A stretch of 8,574 nucleotides of DNA from Burkholderiaceae bacterium (GCA_947470165.1 CANISN010000060.1:1-8574), one strand, 5' to 3'; positions 1-7,442 are shown, counted from the first letter of the stretch. A program made the numbers and translations. The notes: generated from the letters alone by a model not told the origin.

Positions 1-656
1 CTAGAAAATCCTGCTTCGGTTTGATCGCCCGAAGTGAGGGTAATGCCAGGAGCCAAACCTACCACTCTTAAGTGAGGGGCAAAATCTACTGCCAATAATT
101 CAACCGAAGTGAGAAGTGCCGCTTTAGATAATGTATAGGACAAATAATCTGGATTGAGATTTATCAATTTTTGATCGAGCAAATGGATCACTGAGGGAAT
201 AGATGGATCTGTGTCAGCTAATCTTTTGGCCTTATGCTTTTGATGTTTGAACATCAATTGAGACAACAAGACTGGTGCAGCTAAATTAACTTGCATATGG
301 TCCTGCAAACTCCGACTATTCAACGGGGTATCTGAATTGGCGCGATCGTATTCAAAGATCGAAGCGCTGTTGACTAAGCACTCCAAATTGTTGAACTCAG
401 CGACAACTGAACTGAATAGAGAATTAATTTCTACTTCGCTGGCGAGATCGGCCTTAAATGCCACAGCCTTACGTCCTAACTTCTGAATTTCAGCTACGGT
501 AGCTTGCGCATCCATTTCTGAATACCCATAATGAACCGCTACATCCCAGCCCTGGCGTGCAAATTCCAAGGCAATGTCTCGACCTAGACGCTTAGCGGCG
601 CCGGTCACTAAAACTGCTTTATTTTTCTGAGGTTGTGGGTTTGAACTCAAGTTCAC
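1..656 (-). CDS. Pteridine reductase / FolM-type short-chain dehydrogenase (3' end cut by window edge)
   Basis: Reading the minus strand gives 218 codons of an NAD(P)-dependent short-chain dehydrogenase, open to the left edge, so the C-terminus is missing. The Rossmann motif TGAAKRLG (residues 18-25) is the TG-x3-R-L form of trypanosomatid PTR1 and bacterial pteridine reductases. It is followed by NSAS (96-99) and the catalytic pair Tyr174/Lys178 in YTLSK. Asp161 in HLLDQK sits where PTR1 has its catalytic Asp and classical SDRs have Ser, which supports reduction of dihydropterin or dihydrofolate over a generic alcohol dehydrogenase. The start is GTG at 656-654: an in-frame TAA lies directly upstream (659-657), and AAGAG at 668-664 is a well-spaced ribosome binding site. 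A TTG two codons later is the only close alternative. The protein is probably cytosolic and in pterin/folate metabolism. The family is clear, but the exact substrate (dihydromonapterin, dihydrobiopterin or dihydrofolate) is not. Confidence 0.85.
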   Translation of the reverse strand, partial: MNLSSNPQPQKNKAVLVTGAAKRLGRDIALEFARQGWDVAVHYGYSEMDAQATVAEIQKLGRKAVAFKADLASEVEINSLFSSVVAEFNNLECLVNSASIFEYDRANSDTPLNSRSLQDHMQVNLAAPVLLSQLMFKHQKHKAKRLADTDPSIPSVIHLLDQKLINLNPDYLSYTLSKAALLTSVELLAVDFAPHLRVVGLAPGITLTSGDQTEAGFS

Positions 657-681
657 TTAAATTCTCTTAGACTAGCGAGCT
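657..681. promoter_or_regulatory. 25-base divergent spacer between the reductase and methyltransferase starts
   Basis: The two start codons face away from each other with only 25 bases between them. Any promoter for either gene must therefore lie mostly inside the opposite coding region, or the two promoters overlap. I could not find a convincing -35/-10 pair for either direction. Only a 4-of-6 match, TAAATT at 658-663, is visible on the plus strand, without a good partner. The methyltransferase also has a weak ribosome binding site (GCGAG just before ATG 682). Confidence 0.35.
664..668 (-). promoter_or_regulatory. Ribosome binding site for the GTG-started pteridine reductase
   Basis: The minus strand reads AAGAG here, followed by 7 bases and then GTG at 656-654. 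It matters because it supports a GTG start where no ATG is available: an in-frame stop lies immediately before the GTG. Confidence 0.55.
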
Positions 682-1869
682 ATGGATATTACCTTGACCA
701 GCCTTGAAGCGACCCATACAGAGCTTCTTAAGCAAAAAATAATGGCAGAAATCGCCTCCCAGGGGGGCTGGATGTCGTTTTCAAGGTATATGGAAATGGC
801 CTTATATGAGCCTGGAATGGGTTATTACAGTGCTGGCGCCCATAAATTAGGTCTCGGTGGAGATTTCACAACTGCACCTGAGATCTCCCCTTTATTTGGC
901 GCTGCCATTGTTGAAACCCTTTTACCCATTCTGAAAGGTCTCAAAGCCCAGAGCCTCCCCACCCAAATTCTAGAGTTTGGTGCTGGCACCGGAAAACTAG
1001 CAGATTCCATACTCACCCGATTGCACAGTCTTGATTTCTACCTAGATTGCTACGACATCATCGAGATCTCACCAGATCTTGCTCAGAGGCAGGAAGAGCG
1101 TCTCAATCATCTTAAGCAGAAGCTAAATCTATCTACTCAATGCAATTGGCTTAGTTCTTTACCCAGCAACTTCAAAGGCATTATCTTAGCCAACGAGGTG
1201 ATTGATGCCATTCCTTGTGATGCCATCATTTATCAAAATGGCTTTTGGTACTGGCAAGGTCTTGCTGTCATGCATGGCAAACTCGCTTGGGCAACAGGAA
1301 AGCCTGTCGAACAATCTCTACTTCCAAAAGCATTACTTACTGGAGACTTTGCTGAGGGCTATGTCACTGAATTGCATGCACCAGCAAATGCTTGGATGCG
1401 CCAGATAGCCCATCATCTCGATACCGGCCTCTTCCTCACTTTTGACTATGGCTTCCCTGAAGCAGAGTACTTCCATGCACAAAGGCTGGAAGGTACTCTC
1501 ATGGCTCATCATCGCCATCATGCGATTCAAGACCCTTTCCACCTTCCTGGACTCTGTGATTTAACAACTCATGTAGAGTGGTCACAGATTGCTCGTAGTG
1601 CTCTAGCGGAGACAGTCGATGATGTCTATCTCAGCAACCAAGCAAGTTACTTACTTGATGCAGGCATAGGTGATATTGCTCTTGAGATTGGCGACCCTAG
1701 CAATACAGCAACTTTCTTACCGATTTCCAATGCATTGCAAAAATTGCTATCTGAAGCTGAGATGGGCGAATTGTTTAAGGTCTTTGCATTCTCAAAGAAA
1801 TTAAATGATGTACTACCAGACCACTCGCTAGAGGACTTGCCGGGCCTTAGAGCTAGGAATCGGCTCTAA
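682..1869 (+). CDS. MidA/NDUFAF7-family SAM-dependent methyltransferase
   Basis: This 395-residue protein has the full signature of the MidA/NDUFAF7 (DUF185, PF02636) family. The N-terminal block FSRYMEMALYEPGMGYYS (33-50) is followed by GGDFTTAPEISPLFG (59-73). SAM-binding motif I is LEFGAGTGKLA (97-107), then comes ANEVIDAIP (170-178). The later family block FDYGFPEAEYF...GTL (254-273) precedes DLTTHVEW (293-300). Length is normal for the family. Human NDUFAF7 dimethylates an arginine of complex I subunit NDUFS2 during assembly. Bacterial substrates are not established, so methylation of the NuoD counterpart is only an inference. The gene is divergent from the pteridine reductase and converges on cca with a 3-base gap, so it is probably transcribed alone. 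Met1 fits because the conserved region begins soon after it. Met21 is a possible alternative start. Confidence 0.88.
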   Translation: MDITLTSLEATHTELLKQKIMAEIASQGGWMSFSRYMEMALYEPGMGYYSAGAHKLGLGGDFTTAPEISPLFGAAIVETLLPILKGLKAQSLPTQILEFGAGTGKLADSILTRLHSLDFYLDCYDIIEISPDLAQRQEERLNHLKQKLNLSTQCNWLSSLPSNFKGIILANEVIDAIPCDAIIYQNGFWYWQGLAVMHGKLAWATGKPVEQSLLPKALLTGDFAEGYVTELHAPANAWMRQIAHHLDTGLFLTFDYGFPEAEYFHAQRLEGTLMAHHRHHAIQDPFHLPGLCDLTTHVEWSQIARSALAETVDDVYLSNQASYLLDAGIGDIALEIGDPSNTATFLPISNALQKLLSEAEMGELFKVFAFSKKLNDVLPDHSLEDLPGLRARNRL

Positions 1870-1870
1870 G
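1846..1870. terminator. Perfect 8-bp inverted repeat at the convergent gene ends (possible bidirectional terminator)
   Basis: CTTAGAGC (1846-1853) and GCTCTAAG (1863-1870) are exact reverse complements separated by a 9-base loop. The hairpin covers the last codons and the TAA stop of the methyltransferase and ends 2 bases before the cca stop codon. Because it is symmetric, it could fold in transcripts from either strand. Neither side has a strong run of T, so it is not a textbook intrinsic terminator. It may instead act as a 3'-end barrier, or be chance. Confidence 0.35.
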
Positions 1871-1872
1871 CT

Positions 1873-3012
1873 CTAGATACTTAACGCTGTAGTAATGGCG
1901 GCTAATCTTGCAATATTTATCGCACTACGAATTCTTTCACCATTTGATCGGTCTTCAGCCGGCACACCCGTAATAATCTCTGCAGTGTTGAGTGACTGGG
2001 CCTTCTGTAGAGCATTGATCAATGCAGTCACATTTAGGCCAATCTGCTGAGCGAGTTTTAGCAAAGCGTATCCACGGTCGGGCTTACGCCAAACATCTGC
2101 CCGATTAAGCCAAGCTAGTACCTCAACAGCTTGATATACGCCACCAAATTTATTGGCGGAGTTTTCAATCAACTGATTAAGCTCACTAAATATTTCACTA
2201 AAATCACGTATCTCATTTGGCATACGAACATGCTCTGACCACGAGCGAATTTCACTAGCAGACAAATACATTAAGCTCACTGCACATCGATCATCCAAGC
2301 GGCTATCAGCTGCATGTAAATGAGCAATTAACAACTCGCGGTATTCTTCTTTAGCTAAATTGACTGCGAGCACAGATGGTAACAATGCTTTTGCTGCGCC
2401 AGTATCTAGCAATACTTGAAACATCCGCATTGGCTTATTGGATATGAAACCTCTCGCTAACTCCTGCCAAATTCTTTCAGCCGAGAGCGCTGATAATTCA
2501 TTCGATTGAACAATAGCTTTCAAAGCATTCATTGTTTCTGGCGCAACTGTGAAATCTGGAAAACGCGCTGCAAAACGGGCAATCCGTAATAGCCGCAATG
2601 GATCTTCGGCAAATGCATCTGACACATGACGAAATACTCTGGCCGCTAAATCTAGCCGGCCATTGAACGGATCCAAAATTGGTCCAACCCATTGATCATC
2701 CTTATCCACTTCTTGCGCCATCGCATTGATCGTGAGATCACGGCGCTCTAAATCTTGCTCTAGAGTGACAGTCGGGTCGGCATAAAACAGAAAGCCTTTA
2801 TAGCCTTTGCCGGTCTTACGCTCAGTACGAGCTAAGGCATATTCAGCTTGCGTTTCTGGGTGTAGGAATACAGGGAAGTCTTTACCAACTGGGCGGTAGC
2901 CTTGGGCGATCATTTCTTCTACGCTAGAGCCAACCACTACATAATCAATATCATGTACTGGCAGACCCATGAGGCTATCCCGAATGGCACCTCCAACTGC
3001 ATAGACCTTCAT
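1873..3012 (-). CDS. cca: CCA-adding tRNA nucleotidyltransferase with degenerate HD domain
   Basis: The enzyme adds or repairs the 3'-terminal CCA of tRNAs from CTP and ATP. The N-terminus closely follows the E. coli enzyme. GGAIRD (7-12) and the metal-binding Asp21/Asp23 (HDIDYVVVG) mark the class II nucleotidyltransferase. FPVFLHP (46-52), [13 protein letters not shown] (59-71), ERRDLTINA (89-97) and [15 protein letters not shown] (136-150) complete the head, neck and nucleotide-template region. The C-terminal half differs: where E. coli Cca has the HD phosphohydrolase motif CHDLGKG, this protein reads SLMYLSASE (246-254). The upstream segment with the other metal ligands is also shortened. 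At 379 residues it is shorter than the E. coli protein (412). I infer that nucleotidyltransferase activity is retained and the HD phosphatase/phosphodiesterase is lost. It is the last gene of the slt cluster, starting 4 bases after the preceding stop. Its Shine-Dalgarno-like GTAGG overlaps that stop codon, suggesting translational coupling. Confidence 0.93.
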   Translation of the reverse strand: MKVYAVGGAIRDSLMGLPVHDIDYVVVGSSVEEMIAQGYRPVGKDFPVFLHPETQAEYALARTERKTGKGYKGFLFYADPTVTLEQDLERRDLTINAMAQEVDKDDQWVGPILDPFNGRLDLAARVFRHVSDAFAEDPLRLLRIARFAARFPDFTVAPETMNALKAIVQSNELSALSAERIWQELARGFISNKPMRMFQVLLDTGAAKALLPSVLAVNLAKEEYRELLIAHLHAADSRLDDRCAVSLMYLSASEIRSWSEHVRMPNEIRDFSEIFSELNQLIENSANKFGGVYQAVEVLAWLNRADVWRKPDRGYALLKLAQQIGLNVTALINALQKAQSLNTAEIITGVPAEDRSNGERIRSAINIARLAAITTALSI

Positions 3013-3016
3013 TTGC

Positions 3017-3925
3017 CTACTTCATGCCTTCTAATGTGCGACGACTAATATTAAATACTTTAGGCAAGGCATCTACTCTATCGAGCGGCAAAATATTAGG
3101 CTGCTGCATTGATGCAATATTGTCCCGCGACATTAAGGTCGGGACAGGTAAAAACTCAAACGCTAGAGCTTGTAAATAGCCTACAAATGCTGGTACAGGA
3201 ATAATCGCACAACTCGTATTTACCTTACGCGCAGCAAATGCCACAATCTCCTTCATGTTGTAAACGGTAGGCCCCACTAAATCATAAGATTGATGAATAG
3301 TTGACGGCATTTTGAGGGACTTTGTAAACGCAGTCGCCACATCATCAACACTCACAGGCTGAAACTGCGCACCAGAGTTTGCTAAAGGCATTGCCGGAAA
3401 TAGCTTAGTTAGTTTCGCAAATAAATTAATGAATTGATCTTGGGCTCCAAAAATGACCGAAGGTCTAAAAATAGTCCAATCTAGATTGCTGGCTTTAACC
3501 GCGAGCTCCCCATCGCCCTTACTACGCTGATACATGGATGGACCTTTTGAGTCAGCACCTAAAGCACTCATATGCAAATATCGTTTGAGGCCATTCATCT
3601 GCATAGCGGTCATGATATTTTTTGGAAGCGCAACATGAGCCGCTTGAAATACTTTCCCATAAGGCTCTGCGGGTTTGTCATGTAGTACGCCTACTAAATT
3701 AATGACAGCGCCGTCAGGTTTAATTCGCGAGCAGAGCTCTTGTAGAGAATCAAACTCATGTACATCAGTATCTTCTAGATGTACTTTCGGCAGTAAGCGT
3801 AATTCGCGCGCAGCAGCCAAATGACGAGTGGGCAATAGAACAGAATATCCCTCTACTTGCAATTGAGCAGCTAGGACTCTTCCTACGAAACCGTTACCAC
3901 CAATTAGCAGAATGTCATATTTCAT
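3017..3925 (-). CDS. NDUFA9-like NAD(P)-binding protein (atypical SDR)
   Basis: This 302-residue Rossmann protein belongs to the extended/atypical short-chain dehydrogenase group, often annotated as 'complex I NDUFA9 subunit family' in beta-proteobacteria. The dinucleotide-binding loop GGNGFVG (9-15) follows the first beta-strand. VINLVGVL (74-81) is the usual fourth-strand region. MYQRSK supplies a Tyr132-x3-Lys136 pair, then FRPSVIFG (153-160) and [10 protein letters not shown] (188-197) match the NDUFA9-type pattern. The mitochondrial relative is an accessory complex I subunit that binds NADPH. In bacteria the role is unproven, and other possibilities are a sugar-nucleotide or quinone-related reductase. 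I see no signal peptide. The ATG start is supported by GGAG four bases upstream. The gene sits between slt and cca with gaps of 23 and 4 bases, so it is very probably co-transcribed with both. Confidence 0.82.
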   Translation of the reverse strand: MKYDILLIGGNGFVGRVLAAQLQVEGYSVLLPTRHLAAARELRLLPKVHLEDTDVHEFDSLQELCSRIKPDGAVINLVGVLHDKPAEPYGKVFQAAHVALPKNIMTAMQMNGLKRYLHMSALGADSKGPSMYQRSKGDGELAVKASNLDWTIFRPSVIFGAQDQFINLFAKLTKLFPAMPLANSGAQFQPVSVDDVATAFTKSLKMPSTIHQSYDLVGPTVYNMKEIVAFAARKVNTSCAIIPVPAFVGYLQALAFEFLPVPTLMSRDNIASMQQPNILPLDRVDALPKVFNISRRTLEGMK

Positions 3926-3929
3926 AAAA

Positions 3930-3933
3930 CTCC
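3930..3933 (-). promoter_or_regulatory. Ribosome binding site of the NDUFA9-like gene
   Basis: The minus strand reads GGAG followed by TTTT and ATG. It lies in the 23-base gap after the slt stop, which leaves little room for a separate promoter and supports read-through from slt. Confidence 0.6.
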
Positions 3934-3948
3934 AGTGTGGTTTAAATA

Positions 3949-5907
3949 CTAGGGTAACTCAGATGCGCTTGCTACTTTAGGCGTAATCACGCCTAAGCGC
4001 TGTTTTAAAGACTGTGATTGGCCGTGCATGACTGATGAATAATATGTTGCATTGGCAAGAACATTCTTCACATAAGTTCGCGTCTCGTTAAATGGAATTG
4101 TTTCCGCAAAAATCGCACCCTCAGTCGGGCTAGTCAGTTTTTCACGCCAAGACTTTGAACGCGAAGGGCCTGCGTTATAAGCTGCTGATGCTAAAACCCA
4201 GGATCCGTCCAAGTCTACCAACACCATATTCAAGTAATTACTTCCTAAGGTTAGATTGGTATTAGTATCAGTGAGTTTTTCATTGGTATAGGAAGTCATG
4301 CCGATTTTCTTAGCTACATACTTTGCAGTATTGGGCATCACCTGCATCAAACCAGAGGCGCCGACCGAAGAGGAGGCATTCATGATTAAGCGGGATTCTT
4401 GACGAATCAATCCATAAGCCCAGGCCAGGTTCAAATCGATTTGTTTTGCAATTGGGGAAAGCTCATCGCGATAAGGCGTTGGGTAGCGCAAACTAAAGTC
4501 ATGCTCTTGTTTTGTTCGATCTGCAGTATTGACAACACGATCGTACAAGCCGATACGTTTAGCGTATTCTGCAGAAGCCAAAAGCTGCTTATCGCTCATA
4601 CTACGTAATTCCCAATTCCACTCGCGATTACCTTCGAAGCGAAGATTCATGGTGTACAGACGCTCCCCCCGAATAAATCCCTTACGATTAGACATCGCCT
4701 CGATTTCTGTCTCACTTACTTTGGTGCGCGCTGGTATCTGATTCGATTTTCCAAGATCTTCGCGTGCCAATTGCCCATAGAAGTTGTACTGGTCAGCAAT
4801 GAACTCAAGGCTCTCACGTGCCTTTTCATTTTGGCCATCCACCTTCAATGCACGTGCATACCAATAAGTCCAAGCAGGATCCTTACTCCTTACTACGGGC
4901 TTCATACCTTCAATGGCATTCTTAACTAAAGTCCAATCCTTCGCACGCAATCCTGCTCGCACTTTCCACTCTTGACCTTCGGCAGAGAGAAGCTCATTGA
5001 AGCCCAATTCCTGTTGAAGTCGATACGCATCATCTGCATTGGGATCTAACTTCTTAGCCAAAAATTGACCAATCACACCCCAAGCTAGGGCTTGGTTCTC
5101 CCTGCTATAACGTGATGCATTTTGTAAAAAATCTCTATATGCCCTTGCAGGATCTGCTTTAGCTCCCTTGACAATATCAGCGATGGGATCATCGCCACCT
5201 ATGCGGCGCGACATCGTGTCAAAACCCATCTCACTAGCAGCACGGCCTACAGCCTTTGCTTCGCTCTGAGTCATGCCGCCAGCGCTCACTAAATCGGGAA
5301 CCAACTCTTGGCAAGCCTGCCCAAAATAACGTGGGTCCAATAAAATAGCCCGCGCATCAATCCCCACCTTGCTTGGGTTTTCGCCTTGCGCTAACTTTGA
5401 TTGCAGCGCATAGCACTTCACTTGAGTATCGTCATCCAAAACAAACTTGGGATACTCAACCTCAAAGCGTGCCCAATCTTTGCGCTTGCCCAACACTAGC
5501 AGCCAATCATTACGCATCCGATCTGCTAGAGCAGTCCCTTGATATTGATTTAAAAAAGACATCACCTGTGAGTCTGCATTACTATCAGCCCGAGCACCGC
5601 CAGCACTATCAAATAGCTGAGGCTTAATACGGAAATAGGCTACATAATCATCGTAGGGATAATTAGAGAGACTTGCTGCTAAGGTTTGTGAGCGAGCAAC
5701 ATCATTTCTTTTGGCGGCTTCACGGAGCTCAATAAAAGTACGATCGCCCTCGGTAATCTCAAAAGCGGAGATCCTGCTTTCTTTAGTAGGAATGGTTTTC
5801 TTAGATTTTTCTGCGGCAATACTAGGGGCGATAGCTAACAAGGTGAGAGATAGAATCCCGCCCAGCATTTTTTGCCAACCTCTCAACCCATCAAACCTCT
5901 TTTTCAC
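3949..5907 (-). CDS. slt: Soluble lytic murein transglycosylase (Slt70-like)
   Basis: The enzyme cleaves the MurNAc-GlcNAc bond of peptidoglycan, forming 1,6-anhydroMurNAc, in the periplasm. The 652-residue precursor begins with a Sec signal peptide: basic MKKR, a hydrophobic stretch at about 15-28, and likely cleavage after Ala31 or Ala32. A long alpha-helical region (about 50-470) corresponds to the U-shaped superhelical domain of Slt70. The C-terminal SLT domain contains catalytic Glu504 in IRQESR, then SVGASGLMQVMP (514-525), SAAYNAGP (574-581) and ETIPFNETRTYV (602-613), the typical motif series of family 1 lytic transglycosylases. Length fits Slt70. The start is GTG at 5907-5905: an in-frame TAA lies two codons upstream, and AGGG is 7 bases upstream. 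Starting instead at Met14 would remove the basic end of the signal peptide. It is the first gene of the slt / NDUFA9-like / cca cluster. Confidence 0.95.
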   Translation of the reverse strand: MKKRFDGLRGWQKMLGGILSLTLLAIAPSIAAEKSKKTIPTKESRISAFEITEGDRTFIELREAAKRNDVARSQTLAASLSNYPYDDYVAYFRIKPQLFDSAGGARADSNADSQVMSFLNQYQGTALADRMRNDWLLVLGKRKDWARFEVEYPKFVLDDDTQVKCYALQSKLAQGENPSKVGIDARAILLDPRYFGQACQELVPDLVSAGGMTQSEAKAVGRAASEMGFDTMSRRIGGDDPIADIVKGAKADPARAYRDFLQNASRYSRENQALAWGVIGQFLAKKLDPNADDAYRLQQELGFNELLSAEGQEWKVRAGLRAKDWTLVKNAIEGMKPVVRSKDPAWTYWYARALKVDGQNEKARESLEFIADQYNFYGQLAREDLGKSNQIPARTKVSETEIEAMSNRKGFIRGERLYTMNLRFEGNREWNWELRSMSDKQLLASAEYAKRIGLYDRVVNTADRTKQEHDFSLRYPTPYRDELSPIAKQIDLNLAWAYGLIRQESRLIMNASSSVGASGLMQVMPNTAKYVAKKIGMTSYTNEKLTDTNTNLTLGSNYLNMVLVDLDGSWVLASAAYNAGPSRSKSWREKLTSPTEGAIFAETIPFNETRTYVKNVLANATYYSSVMHGQSQSLKQRLGVITPKVASASELP

Positions 5908-5953
5908 CGTTTAGCCCTATCGATTTACTATATCCCTTAATTTTCGCCTGATA
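5908..5953. promoter_or_regulatory. 46-base divergent promoter region between slt and the cyclo-ligase
   Basis: Both genes must start transcription in or near this AT-rich spacer. On the minus strand, TATAGT (5932-5927) is a good -10 candidate for slt. The best -35 is only a 4-of-6 match, TTATCA at 5954-5949, with a 16-base spacer, and it overlaps the first base of the cyclo-ligase start codon. On the plus strand a -10-like TACTAT lies at 5926-5931, almost on top of the slt -10, without a well-spaced -35. The overlap suggests the two promoters compete, but this is reading by eye. Confidence 0.4.
5915..5918 (-). promoter_or_regulatory. Ribosome binding site fixing the GTG start of slt
   Basis: The minus strand shows AGGG, 7 bases, then GTG (5907-5905). 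The in-frame stop TAA at 5913-5911 lies between them, so translation cannot begin further upstream. Confidence 0.5.
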
Positions 5954-6580
5954 ATGCTCCATATGCACGGCAATTCTCCAAAATCGCTTCGGCAGGACTT
6001 ACTGGCCAATAGGAAACGGTTTGCAGCCAGCGAAAGCTATCAGGCTGCACAAGAGGCTATTGTGACTAGCCTTAGTCAATTTCTTACAGCGTACGATGCT
6101 CAGATTCAATCTGTAGCCTTGTATTGCCCGATTCAAGATGAACTTGATCTTCGGCCCGCTCTTTTAGCATGGGCTGCCAGCAAGACAGGTAAAACACTTG
6201 CCCTGCCATTTGCGCGACTCGATAAACATTTGGATTTTTACAGTTGGCAAGAGGGTGACCTTCTAATTCCTAGTCGCCAAGGCGTTCCGGAGCCAGACCC
6301 TAATAATCCACGCAGGCCTCAAGTCATCCCAGACTGTATTTTAATTCCCTGTGTAGGCTGGTCAATATCCTCAGTGGGAAATAAAAAACATTATTGGCGA
6401 CTGGGGTATGGAGGCGGCTATTTTGACCGCACCTTAGCGCAGTTACGTGCCAATAAACCAAATCTAATTTGCGTAGGGATTGGATTTGATTGGCAAAAAT
6501 TAGATGATGATCAGTGGCAGTCTCAATCTCATGATGAATCTCTAGATCTAATCATCACTGAATCTGGGCTGCTGCGCTAA
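5954..6580 (+). CDS. 5-formyltetrahydrofolate cyclo-ligase (5,10-methenyl-THF synthetase)
   Basis: This enzyme uses ATP to convert 5-formyl-THF to 5,10-methenyl-THF, the only known route that recycles this inhibitory folate. In 208 residues it shows the family motifs in order: the N-terminal helix SLRQDLLANRK (11-21), which carries basic ATP-binding residues; LYCPIQDELDLRPAL (56-70); GVPEPD (110-115); DCILIPCVGW (127-136); the phosphate-binding RLGYGGGYFDRTLAQL (149-164); and the C-terminal HDESLDLIITE (193-203). A stretch of about 8 extra residues (SISSVGNKKHYW, 137-148) sits just before the glycine-rich loop, where most homologues have a short turn. The start is uncertain: ATG 5954 and ATG 5963 are both in frame and neither has a clear Shine-Dalgarno sequence. 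The gene converges on metF, which acts on the same folate pool. Confidence 0.92.
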   Translation: MLHMHGNSPKSLRQDLLANRKRFAASESYQAAQEAIVTSLSQFLTAYDAQIQSVALYCPIQDELDLRPALLAWAASKTGKTLALPFARLDKHLDFYSWQEGDLLIPSRQGVPEPDPNNPRRPQVIPDCILIPCVGWSISSVGNKKHYWRLGYGGGYFDRTLAQLRANKPNLICVGIGFDWQKLDDDQWQSQSHDESLDLIITESGLLR

Positions 6581-6596
6581 CTACCTTACGAGTTGC

Positions 6597-7427
6597 TTAC
6601 TTATTTAGACTCAAATTATCTGCAATAGCCAAAACAGCATCCGCCTGATTGAGTGAGTAAAAATGCAGTCCAGGCGCGCCAGCCACTAACAGTTGATCAC
6701 AAAGATCAGTCACTACTTCTTCACCAAAAGCCCGAATCGAGGCAGTGTCATCACCATAAGACTGTAAGCGCAAACGAATCCAACGCGGGATCTCTGCGCC
6801 ACAGGCATCGGAGAAGCGGAGTAGCTGAGTGCTATTAGTAATCGGCATGATGCCAGCAATCACTGGCTGAGTGATACCCAAATCGTATGCTTCATCCACA
6901 AAGCGGAAGTATGCATCGCTGTTGTAGAAATACTGAGTTACTGCTGAATTGGCTCCAGCCTTCATCTTCTGCACAAAGAAGTCGACATCTGTTGCTGGCG
7001 ACTTGGCCTGAGGATGACTTTCTGGGTAAGCAGCCACATCAATATGAAACCAATCGCCGGTTTCAGTACGAATAAATTCTACTAATTCATTAGCATGATG
7101 GAACTCACCGTACTGACCCATGCCAGATGGTAAGTCGCCACGTAAAGCCACAATTCTTTTAATACCCAATGCCTGGTATTGCTTTAATATTTCTCGCACG
7201 CTTTCACGTGAGCTACCAACACAAGATAAGTGTGGAGCAACTACTGCACCAGCAGCATGAATATCACTCACTACCTTTAAGGTACCAGATTGAGTAGAGC
7301 CACCTGCACCAAAAGTCACGGAATAAAAAGCAGGGTTGAGCGCTGAGCTAAAACGCTCACGCACAAGATGCAACTTACTCTCACCTTCAGGTGTTTTTGG
7401 AGGAAAGAATTCAACGCTTAATTCCAT
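6597..7427 (-). CDS. metF: 5,10-methylenetetrahydrofolate reductase
   Basis: MetF is an FAD enzyme that reduces 5,10-methylene-THF to 5-methyl-THF, the methyl donor for methionine synthase. The 276-residue TIM barrel carries SVEFFPPKTPEG (4-15, with catalytic-type Glu6), SVTFGAGGST (36-45), ALRGDLP (94-100, with Asp98 at the position of E. coli Asp120), AAYPESHP (132-139), TQYFYN (164-169, with Gln165 equivalent to E. coli Gln183), GIMPI (192-196) and C-terminal GLHFYSLN (253-260). All key residues are present. The protein begins directly at the first barrel strand, about 20 residues shorter at the N-terminus than the E. coli enzyme. An in-frame TAG upstream with no intervening start codon supports this ATG. 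The Shine-Dalgarno sequence is weak. It follows ahcY by 55 bases on the same strand, so it is probably in one operon with it. Confidence 0.95.
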   Translation of the reverse strand: MELSVEFFPPKTPEGESKLHLVRERFSSALNPAFYSVTFGAGGSTQSGTLKVVSDIHAAGAVVAPHLSCVGSSRESVREILKQYQALGIKRIVALRGDLPSGMGQYGEFHHANELVEFIRTETGDWFHIDVAAYPESHPQAKSPATDVDFFVQKMKAGANSAVTQYFYNSDAYFRFVDEAYDLGITQPVIAGIMPITNSTQLLRFSDACGAEIPRWIRLRLQSYGDDTASIRAFGEEVVTDLCDQLLVAGAPGLHFYSLNQADAVLAIADNLSLNK

Positions 7428-7442
7428 GATCTTGGGCCTGTA

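Noticed and set aside
30..113. Nonamer CGAAGTGAG repeated at 30-38 and 105-113
   Set aside because: Both copies encode Leu-Thr-Ser within the same reductase gene, so codon coincidence explains them; there is no regular array.
5373..5627. 84-codon open frame on the plus strand opposite slt
   Set aside because: It lies entirely inside the well-supported slt gene, has no recognisable protein features and no clear ribosome binding site; it is a shadow frame.
6581..6596. Possible terminator in the 16-base gap between the cyclo-ligase and metF
   Set aside because: I found no inverted repeat or T-run in or around the gap.
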